This document shows, in pieces, positions 50,660 through 56,957 of a DNA stretch of 56,957 nucleotides. Source of the stretch: a bacterium (GTDB lineage: Bacteria > Bacteroidota > Bacteroidia > Bacteroidales > Muribaculaceae). Position numbers and translations under genes: made by a program. The stretch is taken from the NCBI GenBank assembly GCA_004563195.1, contig SFTJ01000012.1, positions 1 through 56,957 on the forward strand. The letters run 5' to 3'. Positions within the stretch are counted from its first letter, which is position 1. Every line of letters starts with the position of its first letter. Below the pieces are notes generated by a model. The model made no database searches. It was not told the DNA's origin and worked only from the letters and a program-made list of their open reading frames with translations.

Positions 50660-52687
50660 TTACTGCACCACCACCTTAAAGTCGGTGATTCGGCTCTTGA
50701 AATTGCCGGCTTGGCGTAGCGGAAACACTAAGGTGCGCTGGTAGTTTATCTTGGTCTTGAGGTCGTACACTATAGGTTCGGCGGTCTTATTGTCATCCGT
50801 CAAGAAGTGTGCGCGGTCTTGATCGCGCACCACATAGAGCGGTTTTGCGCCAAGTGTTTCTTTCAACTTGCCATCTACCCACAATTGGGTACCGCGATTA
50901 TCACCCATAATGGTTATCAATGCTGTTTTGCCTTTCGCGATGCGATATTCAAAGGTGTTGAGATAACCTTCGCGCTCAAATGCGAGTTTGCCGCTCTTGG
51001 GGTCGGAGAGATAAAGCACTGCATGGCGGGAACGCAGCAATTCGGTGCCGCGCGATTCTTCCTCTCCGGTTATTTTGAACGACACGGCATAGTTATAGCC
51101 TATTTCTTCGGCATCGAGGGTTTCGCCCGATTTCAATTCATCTTTAGCTATCACTGTTTCGCCTTTCTTTCCAAGCCGACCCAGTTCGTTCACTCCGGGG
51201 GCTTCGCTGAGTAATTGTCGACGTTGGTCAAATTCCTCCCATGCGAGCGAAGTGTGTTTGCCGGTCCAGCATTTCACCGCCAATGTCTGCATTGCCGGGA
51301 ACACGCGGTGATGTATGTCCTTTACGGTAATTCCGTTGCCCACATGGTCGTTCCAAACGGCAAACATGCCACCCTCTATAGCCGGATCGTTCTCTTCGAA
51401 GCGTTCTCGGCCTATCACCGCCGGTGTCCAATTGGCATACAAGTGGCGGCAATTGAGGTAATCGTAGTAATAGCCTGCTGCCGGAACTATATACACCAAT
51501 CCATCGGGGATGCTCACAAGCTGATAACCAAGTTCTTTCATCGCGCGAGGGTCGGCATAACCGTTATACCAGCAGTCCATTATCACGCCATCGCTTTTCA
51601 CTGCCGTAGCGCCGTTGGCGTGCGTCAAAGCGCCCCACAACACCACTTGCTTGCCATAACTCTCCACATAGCGAATATAGTGGTCGGTGTAAGCGCGAAA
51701 CTTTTCCACCACTTCTTGTTTGGCGTTGGAATATTCATCGGTGCCTATGTGCACTCTTTTGCCTCTGAACACGGGCTGATTGCCTTCGAGGTATTCGCCG
51801 AAAAGGGTGTCCATAAATTTATACACCTCATCGTTGAAAAGGTCGAAATGGTCCATACCATATTCTTTACTGCCGAGTTCGGACTTATATTGGGTGAATG
51901 CCAACACATGGGCCGGCGAGTCGATTTCGGGTATTATCTCCACGCCGCATTGCTCGGCAAGTATCTGAAGGTCGATAAATTGCTGCTTGGTGTAATGCCC
52001 ATCGCGAGCTGCAAGCCCGGGAAATCTCTCACTCTCGAGGCGAAATGCAGCTTGTGTCTTCATCCAGTCGCCACCGAAAAATTGGCGAAAACCGTTGTCG
52101 TTAAGGTGAATTTGCAGGGTGTTCATTTTATAATATGCCATCACTTTCACCAGATTGCGTAGATAGTCGATAGGAATAAATTTTCTTCCGCAATCTATCA
52201 TAAATCCGCGCAAGGCATATTGCGGCACGTCTTCTATCACGCCGCGAGGCAACTGATGCTCAGCACTTTGCTCCGACAATTGCAGCAATGTGCGAGTAGC
52301 CCAATATGCCCCTTGTGCGGTAACGGCTTCTACATTAATGTTTTTTGCTATATCCATGCGATAGCCTTCTTTGCCGAGCGAAGCTATCTTACTCTTGCTC
52401 AGCACAATATCGCCGGGGCGCACCTTTCCGCTTGCCACGGTGAGTGTTCGACCAAACATCTGCTCATAGTCGGCAGCAAGTCGGGTTGCCACTTCGCGCA
52501 TCATTTTGTTTTTAACCACTATTCGTCCCGAGGGGACTACGCTGCCTTCGGCGCCTGCCCACGAGGTCAATTCCGGAACTACAAACGGCTTTTCATTCAC
52601 TTTTGCACTCACTGCCATGGCACATGCCACAGCCATCACTGTCAGCACCAATCGCAGCATTCTCATTCCATTCCTATTCATATTCAT
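50660..52687 (-). CDS. Beta-N-acetylhexosaminidase (GH20)
   Basis: 675 residues with signal peptide. An N-terminal GH20b-like domain (~35-150) is followed by the TIM-barrel: RGFMIDCGRKFIPIDYL, PEIDSPAHVLAF and HIGTDEYSNA with the catalytic Asp-Glu pair. A C-terminal beta-sandwich (~500-675) has GDNRGTQLWVDGKL. It removes terminal GlcNAc/GalNAc from glycans, mucin-type or bacterial. The TDE variant replaces the usual GDE. Own promoter at 52720-52750. Confidence 0.93.
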   Translation of the reverse strand: MNMNRNGMRMLRLVLTVMAVACAMAVSAKVNEKPFVVPELTSWAGAEGSVVPSGRIVVKNKMMREVATRLAADYEQMFGRTLTVASGKVRPGDIVLSKSKIASLGKEGYRMDIAKNINVEAVTAQGAYWATRTLLQLSEQSAEHQLPRGVIEDVPQYALRGFMIDCGRKFIPIDYLRNLVKVMAYYKMNTLQIHLNDNGFRQFFGGDWMKTQAAFRLESERFPGLAARDGHYTKQQFIDLQILAEQCGVEIIPEIDSPAHVLAFTQYKSELGSKEYGMDHFDLFNDEVYKFMDTLFGEYLEGNQPVFRGKRVHIGTDEYSNAKQEVVEKFRAYTDHYIRYVESYGKQVVLWGALTHANGATAVKSDGVIMDCWYNGYADPRAMKELGYQLVSIPDGLVYIVPAAGYYYDYLNCRHLYANWTPAVIGRERFEENDPAIEGGMFAVWNDHVGNGITVKDIHHRVFPAMQTLAVKCWTGKHTSLAWEEFDQRRQLLSEAPGVNELGRLGKKGETVIAKDELKSGETLDAEEIGYNYAVSFKITGEEESRGTELLRSRHAVLYLSDPKSGKLAFEREGYLNTFEYRIAKGKTALITIMGDNRGTQLWVDGKLKETLGAKPLYVVRDQDRAHFLTDDNKTAEPIVYDLKTKINYQRTLVFPLRQAGNFKSRITDFKVVVQ

Positions 52688-52719
52688 CTATTCTTTGGGG
52701 TTTATGGTTTCTTTTGCCA

Positions 52720-52750
52720 CAAAGTTAATCTTTTATGCTCTAATAAGCAA
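52720..52750 (-). promoter_or_regulatory. Promoter of the GH20 gene
   Basis: Minus strand TTG (52750-52748), 20-nt spacer, TAACTTTG (52727-52720). Confidence 0.7.
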
Positions 52751-52773
52751 CACCACGCTTAGGCTTATAACGC

Positions 52774-52802
52774 AAAAAAGCGCATCGGTTATCCCGATGC
52801 GC
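52774..52802 (-). terminator. Terminator after hsp20
   Basis: GCGCATCGG/CCGATGCGC nine-bp stem with a five-nt loop and a six-T run on the minus strand. Confidence 0.85.
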
Positions 52803-52896
52803 CATATAACAAATCACTAACTACTAACTCATAAAAGCTATTTCACCTATGTCTAACCAACATCGCCACACTTAGTGTGGCTTGCTTAAGAGAGCC

Positions 52897-53352
52897 TTAC
52901 TGAATATCTATCAATTTTGCCTCTTTCTTGAGAGCTTCGCTGTCGAGCTTTGGCAACGACACGGTCAATACACCATTGTCTACCTTTGCACCGATTTTTT
53001 GCTTGTCTACATCGTCAGGCATGATGAAGGTCTGAGTGAACTGGGTGTAAGAGAACTCACGACGCAAGTAGTGATACTTCTCTTCTTGCTTCTCCTCGTT
53101 GCCTTCTTCCTTGCTCTGCTCTTTCTCTACTGTGATTACGAGGTTGCCTTCGGCATCGAGCTGTACCTTGAAGTCGTCCTTGGTCATACCCGGCGCAGCC
53201 ACCTCTACCTTATAGTCGTTGGCTGTTTCTATCACGTTCACTGCGGGCTTTGTTGTTGCCACGTTCATGTGTCCCATAAAGTCGTTGTCAAAGAAGTTGT
53301 TGAACAATACTGTTGGCAACCAATCTTGATTCTTTCTACTAAGTGTTAGCAT
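52897..53352 (-). CDS. Small heat shock protein (Hsp20/alpha-crystallin)
   Basis: 151 residues. The alpha-crystallin domain spans ~35-140 with VEVAAPGMTKDDFKVQLDAE and KVDNGVLTVSLPKLD (GVLTV signature). It is an ATP-independent holdase that binds unfolding proteins in the cytoplasm. No TAnnTTTG box is seen upstream, while AGGAG lies ~10 nt before the ATG, unusual here. Perhaps it uses an alternative sigma factor. Single gene. Confidence 0.95.
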   Translation of the reverse strand: MLTLSRKNQDWLPTVLFNNFFDNDFMGHMNVATTKPAVNVIETANDYKVEVAAPGMTKDDFKVQLDAEGNLVITVEKEQSKEEGNEEKQEEKYHYLRREFSYTQFTQTFIMPDDVDKQKIGAKVDNGVLTVSLPKLDSEALKKEAKLIDIQ

Positions 53353-53572
53353 AATTTTATTCTCCTATTTTTAAGTTTATTAATTCAAGTTTGTTCCGAA
53401 CGCCCCGCCTTTCAGCTTCGCGTTCACCTATCTATTATGCAATGCCCGTGCCAAACTCAAAAAGGTCATTTTATCGCACCACAAGCAGCAATTTTGGCAT
53501 ATTTGTTAAAATTATTGGTCATTTTGGCAGATTTTGACTTACATTATGTCATTTTTCGTAAATAATATTTAC

Positions 53573-53605
53573 AAAAAAAGCAGCCTCATCCTCGCGGAGA
53601 GCTGC
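53573..53605 (-). terminator. Terminator after truA
   Basis: GCAGC...GCTGC stem with inner TCC/GGA pairing around GCGA, followed by seven Ts on the minus strand. Confidence 0.75.
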
Positions 53606-53630
53606 CTTTGCTCATTATAATATGTATTAT

Positions 53631-54371
53631 CTATTTCACCTCATACGGATATGCCACATCCCATAGAAACAAGGCATTGCCGGGCATCGATGTTCCTGCC
53701 TTGCAGCGGTCTTTTTTCTCTATTATCTCGCAGAACTGTTCTACGGTGATTTTATGCCTGCCCACATCCACCAATGTGCCCACTATGGCTCGCACCATAT
53801 TGCGCAAAAATCGGTCGGCGGTGATGGTAAATACCCATTGGTCGCCTTCCATTGCCCATCGAGCATAGGTCACTCGGCAGTTATTGGTCTTGGCATCGGT
53901 GTGAAGTTTGCTGAAACTGGTGAAATCGGTGTAACGGAGCAGATGCTGTGCCGCCTCGTTCATCACCTCAAAATCGAGCGTGGGCGGGCATTGCCAACTA
54001 AGCGGATAGGCAAACGGATTTTTGCTCGTATGGGCAAAATACTTATATGTGCGACTCACGGCATCAAATCGCGCATGGGCATCGTCGTGAACGGCGAAAA
54101 TCGAATAGATGGCTATATCTCGAGGCAACACGCTGTTGAGCTGATGCACCAGCTGCGCGGCATCGGCTATGGGCGTGGCATCGAAGTGGGCTATCATGGT
54201 GGCGGCATTCACTCCGGCATCGGTGCGCCCGGCGCCGGTTATCTTCACCGGCTCGCGCATTATCATGGTCATAGCTTTCTCTATGGTCTCTTGCACCGAT
54301 ATATCGTTTGGCTGGCTCTGCCATCCGTGAAATTCTGCCCCTCGATAGGCTAAGCGCATAAAATATCGCAT
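53631..54371 (-). CDS. truA: tRNA pseudouridine(38-40) synthase
   Basis: 246 residues. MRYFMRLAYRGAEFHGWQSQ and ITGAGRTDAGVNA with catalytic Asp51 are diagnostic; FLRNMVRAIVGTL is the second family block. It makes pseudouridine in the anticodon arm of several tRNAs. Preceded by the speA terminator and ending at its own terminator. Confidence 0.96.
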   Translation of the reverse strand: MRYFMRLAYRGAEFHGWQSQPNDISVQETIEKAMTMIMREPVKITGAGRTDAGVNAATMIAHFDATPIADAAQLVHQLNSVLPRDIAIYSIFAVHDDAHARFDAVSRTYKYFAHTSKNPFAYPLSWQCPPTLDFEVMNEAAQHLLRYTDFTSFSKLHTDAKTNNCRVTYARWAMEGDQWVFTITADRFLRNMVRAIVGTLVDVGRHKITVEQFCEIIEKKDRCKAGTSMPGNALFLWDVAYPYEVK

Positions 54372-54404
54372 TTTCGTCAGTGTTTCTTTATTTATTATTA
54401 TAGT

Positions 54405-54446
54405 GCGTGCAATCTCCCCTACTCGTTTGCCGGAGAAATTGCACGC
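54405..54446 (-). terminator. Terminator after speA
   Basis: GCGTGCAA-TCTCC / GGAGA-AA-TTGCACGC stem, followed on the minus strand by an A/T-rich tract (CTATAATAATAAAT). Confidence 0.6.
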
Positions 54447-54468
54447 ATTTTAGTTTAATGTGTTAATT

Positions 54469-56370
54469 TCAGTCACGCTCAAGATAGGTGTAACCATATA
54501 GACCTGAGCGATAATTGCTTATAAATTCACGACCTTCTTCGGGCGTAATCTTGCCTTGCTTCATCGATTGGGTCACCCATGTCTCGATGTTGCGCACAAG
54601 TTTGCGTGGATTATATTGCACATAGTCGAGCACCTCTGCCACGGTTTCGCCATCTATTATTTGGTCGATTTCGTAGCGATCCTTATACACGCTCACATGC
54701 ACGGCATTGGTGTCGCCGAATAGGTTGTGCATATCGCCCAATATCTCCTGATATGCGCCCACCAGGAACACGCCGAGATAATACGGCTCGTTTGGCTTAA
54801 GCCCGTGCACCGGAATAGATGGCGACACGCCATTGGGCGACACAAAATTGGCTATCTTGCCATCGCTGTCGCAGGTCATATCCTGTATGGTGGCAGTGTG
54901 CGTGGGGCGCTCATCAAGGCGCGAAATGGGGATAATGGGGAACAGTTGGTCGATAGCCCAACTATCGGGCAGCGACTGGAAGAGCGAGAAATTGCAGAAA
55001 TATTTTTCGGGCAATTTCTTGGCCACTTTGCGCAATTCTTCGGGCGCATGCTTCATGCCTGCTGCCATATCGCTCACATCGCGTGCTATGGCCCAGAAGA
55101 GCTTTTCTATCAGTGCGCGGTTACGCAGGTCGAGCAAACCGAGGCTGAAGAGGTCGAGCGCCTCCTCGCGTATCTGCAATGCGTCGTGCCAGTCTTCCAT
55201 CATGCGAGACTGGTTGATTTTATCCCATATTTCATATAGCTCGTGAGCCAACTCGTGGTCGGTCTCTTCTATCTTGTCGGTATCGTCGTTCCAGTTGGGC
55301 AACTGGGTGGTCTCGAGCACATCAAACACCAATATCGAGTGGTGTGCCGTGAGCGAACGTCCGCTCTCGTTGATGATATTAGGCTGCTTGAGCCCGTTTT
55401 TCTCGCATGTGTCCACGATAGCCGACACGGCATCGTTGGCATACTCTTGTATCGAGTAGTTCATGCTGCTCTCATTGGCGCTGTTACGTGTGCCGTCGTA
55501 GTCCACACCGAGGCCGCCGCCTATGTCGATAAAGTCGATATTAAAGCCCATTCGCGACAGCTGCACATAGAATTGTGTTGCCTCGCGAAGCGCATTCTTT
55601 ATGTGGCGTATCTTGGTTATCTGGCTACCAATGTGGAAATGTATCAATTTCAGGCAGTCGCTGAGTTGCTTCTTTTGCAAATAGTCGATGGCTTCGAGCA
55701 GTTCGCTCGAGTTGAGGCCAAACTTGCTTTGGTCGCCGCCCGATTCTTCCCATTTGCCGCTACCCGAACTCGACAACTTGATGCGTATGCCTATGTTGGG
55801 GCGTATGTTCAGTCGGCGCGAGATGTCGGCTATCAGGCGCAATTCATTGAGCTTTTCCACCACCAAAAATATGCGGCGGCCCATCTTTTGTGCCAATAAC
55901 GCAAGCTCCACATAGCTCTCGTCTTTATATCCGTTACAAATGATAAGCGACTTTTCATCGATGCTTATCGATAGCACTGCATGCAGCTCGGGTTTGCTAC
56001 CTGCCTCAAGTCCTATATTGAATCGCTTGCCGTGGCCCACTATCTCTTCCACCACCGGTCGCATCTGATTCACCTTGATAGGATAAATAATGAAATTTTC
56101 GGCTTGGTAGTCATACTCTTTCGATGCCGATTTGAAACAATTGGAAATCTTTTCGATTCGATTATCCAATATGTCGGGAAAGCGAAGCAATATCGGTGCC
56201 GTGATATCACGCACCTGCAATTCGTCCATCACTTCTTTCAAATCCACTCCTGCACAGCCTTCACGCGGCGTTACTTGTATGTGTCCTTTCTCGTTTATCG
56301 AGAAATACTTCAAGCCCCAGCCGTTGATGTTATACAGTTCTGCACTGTCTTCAATGCGCCATCTTCTCAT
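54469..56370 (-). CDS. speA: Biosynthetic arginine decarboxylase
   Basis: 633 residues, usual length. PLP lysine Lys99 is in FIIYPIKVNQMRPV; FIDIGGGLGVDYDG supplies the phosphate-binding glycines and INESGRSLTAHHS follows. It decarboxylates arginine to agmatine, the first step of the agmatine route to putrescine or spermidine. The deiminase-like gene at 28058 could act next but is remote and atypical. Monocistronic, with a TATCTTTG box at 56470-56477. Confidence 0.96.
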   Translation of the reverse strand: MRRWRIEDSAELYNINGWGLKYFSINEKGHIQVTPREGCAGVDLKEVMDELQVRDITAPILLRFPDILDNRIEKISNCFKSASKEYDYQAENFIIYPIKVNQMRPVVEEIVGHGKRFNIGLEAGSKPELHAVLSISIDEKSLIICNGYKDESYVELALLAQKMGRRIFLVVEKLNELRLIADISRRLNIRPNIGIRIKLSSSGSGKWEESGGDQSKFGLNSSELLEAIDYLQKKQLSDCLKLIHFHIGSQITKIRHIKNALREATQFYVQLSRMGFNIDFIDIGGGLGVDYDGTRNSANESSMNYSIQEYANDAVSAIVDTCEKNGLKQPNIINESGRSLTAHHSILVFDVLETTQLPNWNDDTDKIEETDHELAHELYEIWDKINQSRMMEDWHDALQIREEALDLFSLGLLDLRNRALIEKLFWAIARDVSDMAAGMKHAPEELRKVAKKLPEKYFCNFSLFQSLPDSWAIDQLFPIIPISRLDERPTHTATIQDMTCDSDGKIANFVSPNGVSPSIPVHGLKPNEPYYLGVFLVGAYQEILGDMHNLFGDTNAVHVSVYKDRYEIDQIIDGETVAEVLDYVQYNPRKLVRNIETWVTQSMKQGKITPEEGREFISNYRSGLYGYTYLERD

Positions 56371-56469
56371 TACTTTTCGTTGCGTTTGTTTTTTAGTTTT
56401 GTTGTTGGGTTGTGAATTCTTATTTATTTCTCTCTATTGCGCCTTTCATTTTGGCCATAAAAAGTAAAC

Positions 56470-56477
56470 AAAGATAA
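56470..56477 (-). promoter_or_regulatory. -7 box for speA
   Basis: TATCTTTG on the minus strand, 100 nt before the ATG. The rest of the AT-rich 305-bp divergent gap (56371-56675) shows no gene. Confidence 0.45.
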
Positions 56478-56675
56478 TTGATTATCTTCACTTTTCATCC
56501 ATTTAACCTTAAAAACATATTAAAAGTTTCACAAATTACCTCTTTTTGCATAATTAATAGCCATTACATTCGTTATTACTATATAATAATGAGTAGTGCC
56601 GTAGCACTGTTTGCCAAGCATAACTCGCATTATTTTTATTACTTATTACAAAAAAAACACTATTTTTTGTTTGAA

Positions 56676-56957
56676 ATGAAGATTACTTTTCTCACACCTC
56701 CCGAACTCATAGGGCATCAGCCGGCCGAGCGCACCGCCGGATGCACTCGCATGGTGTATCCCATGCCTAATATCTACGAACTCTCCGTGGCTGCCGTGCT
56801 CGAGGAGGAAGGTGTGCACGATATCACTCGGCGCGACTTTGTGTTCGACGGCAACGGCAACGAAGCATCGCTGCGCCAATTCATCGCCGAGCGCAATGCC
56901 GACATTTATTTCATCTGGACAGTAAATCTCTCTATTCAGAGCGACCTCAAGGCTATG
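56676..56957 (+). CDS. B12-binding, probably radical SAM protein (N-terminal part, cut by window edge)
   Basis: 94 codons are visible from ATG 56676. MKITFLTPPELIGHQPAERT, NIYELSVAAVLEEEG and ADIYFIWTVNLSIQSD match the N-terminal cobalamin-binding fold of B12-dependent radical SAM enzymes (BchE/HpnP-like), where LTPP begins strand 1. The radical SAM CxxxCxxC would lie beyond the window, so the assignment and reaction are not confirmed. Confidence 0.65.
   Translation, partial: MKITFLTPPELIGHQPAERTAGCTRMVYPMPNIYELSVAAVLEEEGVHDITRRDFVFDGNGNEASLRQFIAERNADIYFIWTVNLSIQSDLKAM

Noticed and set aside
1..56957. CRISPR arrays, tRNA, rRNA and riboswitches
   Set aside because: I saw no regularly spaced repeats, cloverleaf-like segments or known aptamer cores in the intergenic regions when reading by eye; a covariance-model scan would be needed to exclude small RNAs.

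Overview
The window looks like chromosome from a member of the Bacteroidales (Bacteroidota). The main evidence is phylum-typical gene content: GldH lipoprotein, RicT/PSP1 next to RNase Y, PheS with a four-cysteine insertion, PurT, DUF3109, DUF4491, a serine-hydrolase/GH3 fusion and a T9SS-like sorting tail. Intergenic regions repeatedly carry the Bacteroidota -7 box TAnnTTTG, in several cases with a TTG about 19-20 nt upstream. A gut member close to Muribaculaceae is my guess from style, not a demonstrated placement. No rRNA, tRNA, CRISPR array or intact transposase was found.

Layout. Positions 1-750 hold the tail of a Crp/Fnr regulator and a decayed mobile-element gene. Positions 888-3834 (+) carry pheS, then nth, a TRIC-like channel and GtrA. 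A long minus-strand block (3877-12699) reads, in transcription order, rsgA; a ZapB-like coiled coil and zapA; a probable 6S-like RNA; then rny, ricT, gldH, a HAD phosphatase, an M24 peptidase and cca. It combines RNA turnover, tRNA maturation, division and the envelope. Then come a small winged-helix gene (+), a secreted protein (-), purT (+), a TlpA-like lipoprotein (-) and a minus-strand hydrolase operon of two tandem 5'-nucleotidases plus a GH3/beta-lactamase-fold fusion (16933-23037).

Positions 23544-29860 contain gpmI, a repeat-rich 670-bp gap with a large inverted repeat, rplS, DUF3109 and a four-gene minus-strand run: PLD-like protein, DnaQ-like exonuclease, agmatine-deiminase-like enzyme and an unknown protein. 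The last two form an AT-rich cassette bounded by two nearly identical 98-bp copies of the exonuclease 5' end. This is the clearest accessory insertion in the window.

Positions 30099-44868 carry an M16 peptidase, fabD, tatA/tatC, an MBOAT/SGNH acylation pair, trmO, a Ca2+/Na+ antiporter, a serine hydrolase/SGNH fusion, an NhaC antiporter and ilvE. Positions 45203-56957 carry a tiny secreted protein made mostly of a sorting-like tail, DUF4491, rpsA, an acyltransferase-3 protein, a TraB/GumN protein, a GH20 hexosaminidase, hsp20, truA, speA and the start of a B12-binding protein that is probably radical SAM.

Most of the window is conserved housekeeping DNA. The items most worth following are the 98-bp-flanked cassette, the 241-nt inverted repeat, the 6S-like RNA, the multidomain hydrolase fusions and the orphan sorting-domain protein.
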